A stretch of 64,000 nt of DNA from Volutella citrinella (Eukaryota; Ascomycota; Sordariomycetes; Hypocreales; Nectriaceae): contig JAWZSP010000009.1 of NCBI GenBank assembly GCA_034401135.1, forward strand, positions 1 to 64,000, in the 5' to 3' direction. The notes under the pieces are model-generated. The model made no database searches and was not told the DNA's origin. It saw only the letters and a list, made by a program, of their open reading frames with translations. Each line of letters starts with the position of its first letter. Position 1 is the first letter of the stretch. Shown here piece by piece: positions 19,543 to 29,894 of the stretch. The position numbers were made by a program, and so were the translations under genes.

Positions 19543-21682
19543 TCGATCTGAGGACGGGGGTTGTTTTCACGTTGACGAGGCACGAGGCATGCAGACGAGG
19601 GAGGGTTTTGTCGTTATTGCCACTGTCAGTGGCAGAACATCGGCCTTATATTGCAAAAGGGAGTCATACGAGGCCAAGGTAAGCAGATTCAGCCGAGGCG
19701 GTTGAGGAGGGGTACTTTGGTCCCGAGAGAGCCAGGGGTGTGGCTATTGAGGAACAGAACGCGACTCCATTGGTTCGTCGTGTGAATCTCTGAATGAACC
19801 ACGGGGACAGGTGCGGGGTTGCTGCACCCTCGGCTCAACGGGGGCGGACCAATGAGGGCGGACCAATCATGGCGCGAGGCGGGTCGACAAGCATCAAAAC
19901 GCCAGCCACAAACCCTAGGTCGATCAGAAACACTGTTGGGAACCATCCCCAAGCAGTAAATTACTACACCCAACATCAATATTGATGTGTAAATTATAGA
20001 GGTGGACCAGTGTCAGTTTGGTGTGCCTTGATATCTTCTAGTTTTGTTTATTTACAATAGGCAAGATGGTGTAGCCGACTACAACATATTGACATGCCTT
20101 GAGTCTCTGCGGCCTCGTCTTGAAAAAGCATCGTAGAAAATACAGGATCCCTTTACTGATTAATGATTCGGAGTGGCAAGGCGCATTTGAGTGTTGAAAA
20201 GAAGCACGCAAAACCCGAGGTCCAGCGGGCAGACATGGATGAGAGTGGATGTAGTCAATGGAGAGTACGGTCCAAGGTCAATCTGCTGTACACATGGGCA
20301 CACTTGGTCTAAGCATCGGGTCGGAGACGAATGTCCATGAGACGACAATCACCAGGTGCACTCGCTAGAAAACTGGAAACGAGATCAAGGCAAGACAGGG
20401 TATAATTGCGCTGGCATTCTTGAGCCAGACCCACCGGCAGATCGTCAGATCATCGAGGAAGGCAGGCAAACCCAGGGAGAAGTATGAATCATAACGAATG
20501 TGGACTTCAATGTCCAGTGTTGATGCTGGGAGCGGCAATAATACGAACTTGAAGCGGCGCAAGCCCAAAGGCCTTGGCACGGCGCATAACGGATAGTTGG
20601 GGGGTCAATGGGCCGTCAAAGACTGGCCATGATTGCGATCAATACTTTGTCTATGACCCATGCCAACGGATGCATACGTAACGTACACGTCACCTTGAGT
20701 GCTTCCAGTGGAAACAAGGACGCTGATAACGAGAAACCCGACTGCAGGAATAAAGGAAAAGCCTGGGTCGGATCCGCAATCCTCGTATCTGTTCTTGACC
20801 CTGATTCCCATTGGGTTCGGGATCGGGATCAAGCTCTGGAGGCTGCCGTCATATCCAACCTCCAACGACGGGTGGCTGCATTAGAGCCCTACACAAGCCA
20901 TGAAGCCGGTGTGGTCCCGGAACGCGTTGCACGTGTTAATCCGATGGGCTCTGGAAGCATCGGGTCGTCGGTGGTACAGACGTGTGTTATTGCTCCTCCT
21001 CTCAGATGCTGGACCCAAGCTTTGCCGACGCGCCGGCCCCAGAAAGTCTTGATTGGACAGTGGATAGCTAAGTTGCACTCTCACAGGACCTGCGTTCTCC
21101 TCTCCCCATTTTCACGCATTGACTTTATGCGAGGACAAGATTCATATTGAGAAGCCCCTATCGTGCATAACCTTCCCACCCCTCTTCCATGTGCTGGATA
21201 CTATGTCACAAGGAAAAAGATTACGATTGTTTGACATACCTGGAACAACAACAGCCACCACACTCCCATGAGACTGCCCAGATATACGTCCAACATACCA
21301 GACGAGAGGATGGTGCAGGCTAGACTATTTAGTTCGTTTCAAGCGATCCAATGAAGTCATGGCTGGTCTTATCTATCGAACCGAACCGCTCGTGGCAACC
21401 AGCGTATCTGCAGCCTTCGTGTCTAGCTCTAGCTAGGTCTAATGTTTCTTTGCAGCTTTGGAGCTTATGTAGGTTACCGGTGGCAGGTCAAGCTTGACAT
21501 GGAGAAGTCTCGAGCGTCATTGTGCATCAGCAGCTCATGATAAAAGGCCAACATAGCATCCCGGATCCGTGAGGCCAGCGAGCAAAGACGAACAAACCGC
21601 TCTCAGAGGCACAACAGCGCCCTGTCTATTCACGTCTCCCCCACACCACTGACTCCGAGTCGGTGACTACCAGCGGCCCAAC
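19543..21682. other. Intergenic, 2.1 kb, no supported gene
   Basis: A 180-codon frame on the + strand (20608-21150) has no family features and is probably chance. The last few hundred bases before 21683 should hold the promoter and leader of the cysteine-repeat gene. Confidence 0.5.
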
Positions 21683-24600
21683 ATGAAGCTGGGCGGCTTT
21701 CTCCTCGCATCGCTCTTAGCCCTGACTTCGGCCTCTGCGCTGCCCCCAGCTCCAGGAACCGAGCTGACTGGAGATGCACGCCGAGGACGCAACGGGTTAA
21801 CCAGCCGGGGAGTGACTTGCCTGGCAGGCCAGTATCCCGGCGCAGACGACCAATGCCATCCCTGCGACCCCGGCCAATACAGCAAGGCCGGCGACCAGTC
21901 CTGCAAGGACTGCCCCAAGGGCATGGAAGCCACTCCCAAGCACGACAATTGTCAGGCATGCAATCCAGGATTTTACCGCCTCAGCGGTAAGACCCAGTGT
22001 AAGCAGTGCGATTCTGGCACAATCAGCGCCAGCAAGGGAGCAGATTCTTGCCAGGCCTGCACCGGTGGAAAGATTCCCAATCCTGCGCGGACTGCTTGCA
22101 TCTCTGTCGTCACCTGCGGCCCCGGCACCCAGCCCAAGAGTGATGGAACCGGCTGCACTCCATGTCCATCCGGACAAGTCAGTGACGGTAAGGCGGCCTG
22201 TTCTGCTTGTCAAGGTGGAATGGTTCCCAACCCGGACCGCAGCGCTTGCATCAGTCCTGTCACCTGCGGACCTGCTACAGAACCCAAGTCTGATGGAACT
22301 GGCTGTAACCCTTGCACAATGGGAAAGGTCAGTGACGGCAAGCAGGCATGCTACGCCTGTACGGGTGGAAAGATTGCCAACCCAGACCGCAGCGGCTGCA
22401 TTACGCCTTTGACTTGCGGACCTGGTACAGAACCGAAGTCTGATGGAACTGGCTGTAACCCATGCACATCCGGCAAGGTCAGCGATGGCAAGCAGGCATG
22501 TTACGCCTGTACAGGTGGAAAGGTCGCCAACCCAGACCGCAGCAGCTGCATTACGCCTGTGGCTTGTGGACCTGGCACAGAGCCCAAGAGTGATGGAAGC
22601 GGCTGCAACCCCTGTGCATCTGGAAAGGTCAGCGATGGCAAGCAGGCGTGCTACGGCTGCACTGGTGGAAAGGTTCCTAACCCCAACCGAAGTGCTTGTA
22701 TCAGCCCTGTCAGTTGCCAGCCAGGATCTGAGCCTAAGAGTGATGGCACTGGCTGCAACCCGTGTGGTTCGGGCAAAGTCAGTGATGGCAAGACGGCCTG
22801 TGCCGCCTGCACTGGTGGAAAGGTCCCCAACCCAGACCGAAGTGCCTGTATCATGCCGACAACTTGTCAACCTGGTTCCGAGCCTAAGACCGGAGGCGGC
22901 TGCAACCCTTGCGGATCAGGAAAGGTCAGTGATGGCAAGCAGGCATGTTACGGCTGCACTGGTGGGAAGGTCCCCAACCCGGACCGAAGTGCCTGCATCA
23001 CACCGACAACTTGTCAGCCAGGAACCCAGCCAAAGTCTGGTGGTGGTTGCGAGCCGTGTCCTTCCGGTAAGGTCAGTGACGGCAAGACGGCATGCGCTGC
23101 TTGTACAGGAGGAAAGGTGCCGAACAATGATCAGAGTGCCTGTATTACCCCCACAGGCTGCCCAGCCGGCTCTCAACCTAAGTCTGGAGGCGGGTGTGAA
23201 AAGTGCCCTTCCGGCAAGGTCAGTAGCGGCGGCAAGATGGCATGCGCAGCTTGTACGGGAGGAAAGGTGCCCAACCAGGATCAGAGTGCCTGTGTGACCC
23301 CTACGACTTGCCCGGCCGGCCAACAACCCAAGACCGGAGGAGGCTGCGAGAAGTGCCCAACTGGAAAGGTCAGTGATGGCAAGCATCCTTGTGCTGCCTG
23401 TACAGGAGGAAAGGTTCCCAATTCTGATAACAGCGCCTGCGTGACTCCCTCGACTTGCCGGCCTGGTTCAGAGCCCAAGGCTGGCGGAGGTTGTGCCAAG
23501 TGCCCGGCTGATAAAGTCAGCGACGGAAAGCATGCTTGCGCTACTTGTACAGGAGGAAAGGTTCCCAACTCTGACAACAGCGCCTGCGTTACGCCAACTA
23601 CATGCCAGCCTGGTTCCGAGCCGAAGGCCAGCGGCGGCTGCGCCAAGTGCCCTTCAGGCAAGGTTAGTGACGGCAAGCATGCTTGTACGGCTTGTACTGG
23701 TGGAAAGGTGCCCAACGGCGACAACAGCGCCTGCGTTTCGCCGACTTGTCAGCCTGGATCAGAGCCCAAGGCCGGCGGCGGTTGTGCCAAGTGCCCCTCA
23801 GGCAAGGTCAGCGATGGAAAGACTCCTTGCAAGGCTTGTCCCAAGGACCAGGTTCCCAACTCTGGTCAGAGTGCTTGCGTGACGCCAACAACCTGCCAGC
23901 CTGGATCAGAGCCCAAGATTGGCGGTGGATGTGCCAAGTGTCCAGCTGACAAGGTCAGCGATGGAAAGACTCCCTGCAAGGCTTGTCCCAAGGACCAGGT
24001 TCCCAACTCGGGCCAGAGTGCTTGCGTCACTCCTACTTGCCGACCTGGATATGAACTTGGCCCGCATGGCTGCATAAAGTGCAAGTCCAACGAAGTCAGC
24101 GACGGAAAGACGCCCTGCAAGCCTTGTCCCAAGAACCAGGTTCCCAACAAGGATAACAGCGCTTGCGTCCCTCACACGGGCCCCAGTTCATGCAAGCCGG
24201 GTTTTGAACCGACCCTACTTGGCTGCAAGAAGTGCGGAGCCAACGAGGTCAGCGACGGAAAGACTCCCTGCACGCCTTGCGGCAAGGGACAGGAACCCAA
24301 CAAGGACCACAGTGCCTGCGTTTCTCCCACTCCTTGCAGACCAGGCTACGAGCCCACTCCACACGGCTGCTACAAGTGCCCTTTAGGCAAGGTCAGCGAC
24401 GGCAAGACTCCCTGCAAGCCCTGCACCAACGGACAGGTGCCCAACGCAGACCAGAGTGCCTGTATTGCTCCCACCACCTGCAAGCCGGGCTATGAGCCTG
24501 GTCCACACGGTTGTATCAAGTGCCTTGCCGGCAAGGTTAGTGACGGTAAGAAGGCTTGCGCTCCTTGTACTCATGGACTAGTGCCCAACAAGGACCAGAG

Positions 24601-25252
24601 TGCCTGCGTTAGCCCTCCAAGCTGCAAGCCTGGCTATGAGCCTAGCCCATACGGCTGTATCAAGTGCGAGAAGGACAAGGTCAGTGACGGCAAGAAGGCC
24701 TGCAAGCCTTGCCCCCATGGGCAGGTCCCCAACAAGGATCACAGCGCGTGCGTCCCTCACACGCACCCCCACGGGTGCAAGCCCGGCTACGAACCCACCC
24801 ATGACGGTTGCAAGAAGTGTGGGCCCAACCAAGTGAGCGACGGCAAGATGCGTTGCACTTACTGCAAGCATGGAGAGGTCCCCAACAAGGACCACAGTGC
24901 CTGCACTCGTCCCGTCACTTGTGCGCCTGGATATGAGCCTAGCCACGACGGTTGCAAGAAGTGCGGGCCCGACGAGGTCAGCGACGGCACCAAGGCATGC
25001 AAGGCTTGTCAGCCAAACTACAAGCCCAACACATACCACGATGCCTGTGTCCCTATCTGGAAGTGTGGCTCCCACGCCTCTCCCCGTCCGGTGGGTGGAG
25101 GATGTATTTGCCACAACCCTCACCTCATCTATGATCCCGCAAGTCACAAGTGTGGTTGCGGCTCCCATGCTTACTACAACCCTTTCACCGGGGGCTGTGT
25201 CTGCAAGAGCCTCAGCCAGCGCTGGAAGAAGGATCTTAAGACGTGTGCCTAG
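21683..25252 (+). CDS. Secreted giant protein with 20 six-cysteine repeats (1189 aa)
   Basis: Intronless. Residues 1-20 are a signal peptide (MKLGGFLLASLLALTSASAL). Residues ~45-144 are Cys-rich and resemble the ephrin-receptor-like GCC2/GCC3 fold (CDPGQYSKAGDQSCKDCPKG). From C145 to about residue 1127 there are 20 tandem units of 47-51 residues, each with six Cys and the core CxPGxEPK...GCxxC...VSDGKxxCxxC...VPNxDxSAC. Repeats fall into three successive types by position: 1-5 (KSDGTGC), 6-13 (GGGC) and 14-20 (PHGC or HDGC). The C-terminus holds two more Cys pairs around CGSHASPRP and CGCGSHAYYNP. No membrane anchor or GPI signal is evident. It is likely a disulfide-rod protein of the wall or extracellular space; the function is unknown. 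Confidence 0.85.
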   Translation: MKLGGFLLASLLALTSASALPPAPGTELTGDARRGRNGLTSRGVTCLAGQYPGADDQCHPCDPGQYSKAGDQSCKDCPKGMEATPKHDNCQACNPGFYRLSGKTQCKQCDSGTISASKGADSCQACTGGKIPNPARTACISVVTCGPGTQPKSDGTGCTPCPSGQVSDGKAACSACQGGMVPNPDRSACISPVTCGPATEPKSDGTGCNPCTMGKVSDGKQACYACTGGKIANPDRSGCITPLTCGPGTEPKSDGTGCNPCTSGKVSDGKQACYACTGGKVANPDRSSCITPVACGPGTEPKSDGSGCNPCASGKVSDGKQACYGCTGGKVPNPNRSACISPVSCQPGSEPKSDGTGCNPCGSGKVSDGKTACAACTGGKVPNPDRSACIMPTTCQPGSEPKTGGGCNPCGSGKVSDGKQACYGCTGGKVPNPDRSACITPTTCQPGTQPKSGGGCEPCPSGKVSDGKTACAACTGGKVPNNDQSACITPTGCPAGSQPKSGGGCEKCPSGKVSSGGKMACAACTGGKVPNQDQSACVTPTTCPAGQQPKTGGGCEKCPTGKVSDGKHPCAACTGGKVPNSDNSACVTPSTCRPGSEPKAGGGCAKCPADKVSDGKHACATCTGGKVPNSDNSACVTPTTCQPGSEPKASGGCAKCPSGKVSDGKHACTACTGGKVPNGDNSACVSPTCQPGSEPKAGGGCAKCPSGKVSDGKTPCKACPKDQVPNSGQSACVTPTTCQPGSEPKIGGGCAKCPADKVSDGKTPCKACPKDQVPNSGQSACVTPTCRPGYELGPHGCIKCKSNEVSDGKTPCKPCPKNQVPNKDNSACVPHTGPSSCKPGFEPTLLGCKKCGANEVSDGKTPCTPCGKGQEPNKDHSACVSPTPCRPGYEPTPHGCYKCPLGKVSDGKTPCKPCTNGQVPNADQSACIAPTTCKPGYEPGPHGCIKCLAGKVSDGKKACAPCTHGLVPNKDQSACVSPPSCKPGYEPSPYGCIKCEKDKVSDGKKACKPCPHGQVPNKDHSACVPHTHPHGCKPGYEPTHDGCKKCGPNQVSDGKMRCTYCKHGEVPNKDHSACTRPVTCAPGYEPSHDGCKKCGPDEVSDGTKACKACQPNYKPNTYHDACVPIWKCGSHASPRPVGGGCICHNPHLIYDPASHKCGCGSHAYYNPFTGGCVCKSLSQRWKKDLKTCA
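22115..25063 (+). repeat. In-frame ~147-bp tandem repeat array (20 units)
   Basis: The DNA encoding the 20 cysteine units. Adjacent units are the most alike, as expected for stepwise duplication by unequal crossing-over. All unit lengths are multiples of three, so copy number can change without breaking the frame. Confidence 0.85.
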
Positions 25253-25834
25253 GTAACTCATGGCAAAGCAGCCAGTGGGATCTTAACATCTCTGGTGGTG
25301 GATCTGATTGGAGAACCTGTGTCTCTTTGTTGTCCACGGTAGCAGGCCGTCCAAGAACACGTTAGCTACTCACACATTTAACAATATGAGTTTCTTCTTT
25401 TCTCCAAGACATGTGTATCCAATTGACTGTATCGACATGCCTTGTCAAGTTCTTATTAGTAACGTCCGACATCACCATAGGCCTGGGATGAAGCCGTGAT
25501 GATGCCGAGAGCCTGGACAGGCTCATAGTGGCAGAGCCGTCGGGTGGGCAGTCTGAGCTATGAGGTGCTGGATGTCACGGCTGGTGATACTTAAGTGGAT
25601 TGAGGTAACCAAATTGTATTGATAGCTAGAGGGTTCTTTGTTGTTCCTCGGTCTCAGGGACCGCCCTACTACTCGGCTCGGTCCGTTTCTCTGTTCCCGT
25701 CGATTCTTAAGTGATTGGTCTATATAAATAGGTCCGGTGATATATAGTTCCTCTCCGTGCGACTGCGTCGAACTTGAATCGCCATGAATTAGCGTGGGTC
25801 CTGACAGTTGAAGCTCACGCCCAATTCATCCTAC
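25253..25834. other. Intergenic between convergent genes
   Basis: The 3' regions of the cysteine-repeat gene and the sugar transporter. I see no gene. Confidence 0.5.
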
Positions 25835-27636
25835 TTATTCGTGGTGGCTTTCTTCAGCCTTCAGTGCCCCCGCGCCATCCTGTTGAGAGTCCGACTGTTG
25901 CTGCTGAGGGCGCCATTGGGTAGACTGTCTAGCATCAGACACTTCAGAGTAGAGCTGGTCCACCTGTTCTAGCGTCAAACCCTTTGTTTCATAGATAAAG
26001 AAATATACAAAGGCGATACAAATAAAACAAGCTGCAAACCAGACGAAGAAGATCTTGGACTGAAGATTCGCATACCCATGTCCATAGTTTACCAGATAAG
26101 GCGTTGCATATGCGATAGCCCAATTCAGCAACCAATTCGTAGCCGTGGTGATGCCAAGCGATTGCGCACGAGTTTGAAGTGGGAAAATCTCGCCAGTAAC
26201 AATCCATGCTTGTGGACCCCATGTCGATGCGAAGAAGAAGATATAGACACAGACAAATGCGACTGCGGCCTTCTGGCCGGCGAGGTTCTTGACAAGGATT
26301 TCGCCATGGCTATTCTGCCCACTTGATAGGGTACCGCAGACAGCCACTATCAGTTGAGAGACGCACATGCCGATAGCGCCCCAGAGCAGGAGGGGGCGGC
26401 GTCCCCATTTATCGGAGGCATACATGCCGGGAATCGTAGATGCCACATTGATAGCAGACGTGATCATTGCGATGATGAATCCATTAGAAACACCAGAGTT
26501 TTGGAAATACTTGGTGCCGTAGTAAAAAATAAAGTTGATGCCTTCCGCAGCGTTAGCATAATCATGTCAGGATAACACATTGGTGGAATGTAGGCTTGCC
26601 TGTAAGTTGTTGGAGGGCTTGAAGGGCACAGCCAGTAAGCTGGCGCTTGAGAATGGGCGGCTGAAAGCAGGATAGGTAGGATCCTCCACCCAGGTTCTTC
26701 TCGTACTCATAGTTGGCTGAGATGTCCTTGATCTCCTCCTGAACAGCATTATGCTCAGCAGGCAAGCGGCGGATGCGGCCCAAGGCTCGAGCAGCATCAT
26801 CGACACGGCCAGATCTAACAAGGTAGCGAGGGGTCTCTGGGAGGATAAGCATGCCGAAAAATAAAATGAGCGACCAAGCAAACTGCACAGCGATGGGGAT
26901 GCGGTAGGAGGCTGATGTATTCATGCCGCCCGTGGCGTTGTTGACGATGGCGGCGATGAGGAGTCCAATCGTAATCGCCCACTGGTAGGCACCAACAATA
27001 GCTCCGCGGATCCACTTTGGGGCTGTCTCGGACTGGTAAAGGGGAACTGGGGGACACGGCAAAGTTAGATAGCTTATGCAATGGGATTCGAAGGTGTGTG
27101 TGGTCGGGGAGACATACCCATGGCCGACAACAGCCCAACGCCGAAGCCTGCGAAAAATCGACCAGCAAGAAACATGGGTATCGCGGTGGCCGCAGTCTGG
27201 AGGGCGACGCCCAGGTTGAACACCCAAGTGGTTATGATAAGACCCCAGCGACGGCCAACATGATCGCTGAGAAGCGACGAGAGGAGGGCCCCGAAAAACG
27301 TGCCGGCCGACAGAATCGACACAATCGCTGACTCTTGATCCGTTGTGATATTGGGGTTGCCAGAGGGGTCCTTATAGCCAGTACTGAATAGTCGCTGCCA
27401 ATAAGGCATCGCCAGTATCCCGCTGATGGTTCCTGTGTCGTAACTGCGTTATTCTCGACTGATTAGCTCGCGCTCTACTAGCGGCACGGTGTTGAAGCGT
27501 CATGCTTCACGGGGAGAAAGGGGGGATCCAACCCAAAAAGGACACCACCAAATGCCACGAAGAATCCCATAGCAATGGCTGGCCATACTTGGCCCTCTTG
27601 ATGGGCAGGTTTGGAGACACCAAATTTGCCCAACAT
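25835..27636 (-). CDS. MFS sugar transporter (527 aa)
   Basis: Hexose-type proton symporters of the plasma membrane with 12 helices. Four exons: 27636-27533, 27443-27118, 27046-26600, 26541-25835. Signatures in order: GYDTGTISGIL after TM1, DHVGRRWGL in loop 2-3, GRFFAGFGVGLLSA, the central PETPRYLVRSGR, LQALQQLTGINFIFYYG in TM7, DKWGRRPLL in loop 8-9, and ETKGLTLEQVDQLY after TM12. The third intron (26599-26542, 58 nt) has a GC donor (G/GCAAGC, branch CTAAC, acceptor GGAAG). The first has a weak GTTGGA donor. Length is normal. The substrate is not predictable beyond a monosaccharide or related compound. Confidence 0.9.
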
Positions 27637-28762
27637 GTTGTGGATGGCTGAGAAGGAGTCGCTGCAGTGCGTTTGGAGGTACGATATGGATGCAAAGGGT
27701 AGTGCGCTTCAGAGACAGTCGCTTGGAGGAGCTGAGATCTGATGACTATTGAGCTATTTGAATACTGCGAAACTACTGTGGATGTCGATGTCTTTATAGG
27801 CCAAGGAGCATGATGAACTCCCCATCGACTTCCACCACGACCACAACGGCCGCCATGGCTGACAAACATCTGCCTCATGGCCGGTGGAGCAATGGTCGAG
27901 CGATGACCCCTGAACAGTTGTAACTGAATCGAAGCAACGCAGCATTTGATTTTCGTCCCTTTAGCGACTTCGGCCACTTCGGCCAAAATGTGCTGTCAGG
28001 TCACAATGCGGCTCCGTTCGGATGCGTTAGCTGGATGAGTGGCCAGCGCTAGTGTTTTAGCAGACCATCATCTGCAGGATCCATGTTGAAGGGAAAATAT
28101 GGGACCCAGTCGAAACGATTGCTTCGTAAGGCACACTATTCTACATCTTCACATGACAGTCACCCTTGCCGCCGGCGTGACGCCACGCCGCAAGCTTGTC
28201 GGGAGGATTCTCTCGTATGGTGGAGGATCGCATGAGTCCCCCATGCGGGGAACTTTCCTTCCCCATAGCGACTTGCCTCTCATTCGGCAGCATTTCGGCG
28301 CCATTCCGAGGCTGGGCTTGTCGGGCTGGTGATTGCGCTGATGAAGCAGTCCCCAGACGACGTGCGCTGCACTGGGGAACTAAAACTTGGTGACGCGGGG
28401 GTGGGGGGCCGAGTGTTCTAGAATGGATGATCTAATTTCACCTTGCTATCTCTACATGGTAGGCATCTGACCTCCTGCTCCCTGACGCGACCTGAACTGA
28501 CTCGTGTGCTTTCAGCTTGGGAGACATTGCATTCTTCCTTTGGGGCCAGGATGGAATGTACCCTTCCTTACCCCTATTCTATTTCGTTTCCAAACCATGT
28601 TACCTCGTCCAAGGACAATTTGTAGATGTGCAGTATTTCACGACGAACTCACGGATATAGAGGCGACCTTCGGTCTACCCATGGCATTCTCTGCTTAGCA
28701 GCGTGAGTAAAGGCATTTATTTATACAGGAAGAGAAAATAATCAACATTATCAGTCCATCGT
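27637..28762. other. Intergenic, promoter side of the sugar transporter
   Basis: About 1.1 kb with no supported gene; the open frames are short and conflicting. The 27637-28100 part is the likely transporter promoter. Confidence 0.5.
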
Positions 28763-29894
28763 TTAGGACACTGTAACTACCACCTCATCCTTGTGCCTAG
28801 TTCCGTCCCATGCAGCAGCCACTGGTGGTGGAGATACCAAGACTGGACCCTCGTAGGTGCTTGCTGTCCCTACTGTCCCTGGTGCCTCAACATGTTCGGC
28901 CGAGGCAAGGACACCTGTCTCGCTGGAACATGAAGCACATCTTTTTCTCCGGCTCATGGAATACCACTGATCACATGTCCTGCTTTGATTGCTGCCATGT
29001 GGCTCGTTGTTGAGCATGTTGATACTGGCTTGGCTCAGTTTGTCGAGAGAAGTTTTGAAGTCATCTAGAATGACAGTATCGGTAAAGCACTTGAATACAG
29101 AGGCAAATTTCCAGTACGGATTGATACCGCCAATGGAAAGAACTGGGGTCACGGCAAGGACCTCGAGGATAATGAAGATGACGCTGAGGCACATGCTGAG
29201 GAGGAGAATAAAAAATCGAGGAGATATACGCAGGATCTGGCCTAGGGTCAGATTGTAACGGAACTTGATGTTCCAAAAGAGATTCACGATGGTAAATATC
29301 CACCACGGATCTCTGGCTTCGTGTCAGTTCAAGGAGGGAGAATACTTCGGCCAAATAATAAATGAAACGTGGGCATCCCCGCACCTAAATAATGGTTCAA
29401 ATGGACGAGTTATATTAAATAGACGAGCTTGACCGCCGTTGAAGTAGGCAAAATTCGCGTACAACTCGGCAACCCAATATAATTGGGCTGCAACGAGAGT
29501 GTATAGGTATATTCGTTGACCCCTTGTCTTGAGAAACGGCCTGGTTTTCATCCATGAGATGATATTGTGGAGGGACCATGACGTTACGAGGAGGACGGCG
29601 GTCGAAGATAAATACCATCCCCAGATGGGAGGGTTGAAGAAGATAAATATGGTGTTGGGGATCGCGAGAAACAGCTAGTATTACATGTAAATGGGTGGAT
29701 CAGCTTTCTGTGAGGGGTGAACGAACTTCGATCATAATAAGCTTATGCAACAAGACTTTCCTGCGCATATTGGCCACAGTCATCCCAATCATGATGATCA
29801 ATGCTCCCATAAAGAAGCCTTGAGACCAAGATTCAAGAATGAGCGCATTATCTGCTGTGGGCTTTGTCTCAGATGTCGCGTCCAGGGGCGCCAT
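28763..29894 (-). CDS. Multi-pass membrane protein, family unknown (335 aa)
   Basis: Three exons (29894-29727, 29674-29385, 29312-28763) with introns of 52 and 72 nt, both GT-AG and both restoring hydrophobic continuity. At least six or seven hydrophobic stretches are visible, among them FFMGALIIMIGMTVA, LFLAIPNTIFIFF, YLYTLVAAQLYWVAELY, WWIFTIVNLFW and FFILLLSMCLSVIFIILEVL. The C-terminal ~90 residues are soluble, with a Cys patch (KRCASCSS). The layout is that of a fungal seven-helix-like integral membrane protein, but I see no retinal lysine or known receptor motif. It could be a sensor or an orphan membrane protein. Confidence 0.65.

Noticed and set aside
20608..21150. 180-codon + strand frame
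   Set aside because: No family features and an ordinary intergenic position.
21797..22870. Long antisense frame (357 codons) and a 284-codon alternative + frame inside the cysteine-repeat gene
   Set aside because: By-products of a repeated, codon-biased sequence; the sense frame has a signal peptide and regular cysteines.
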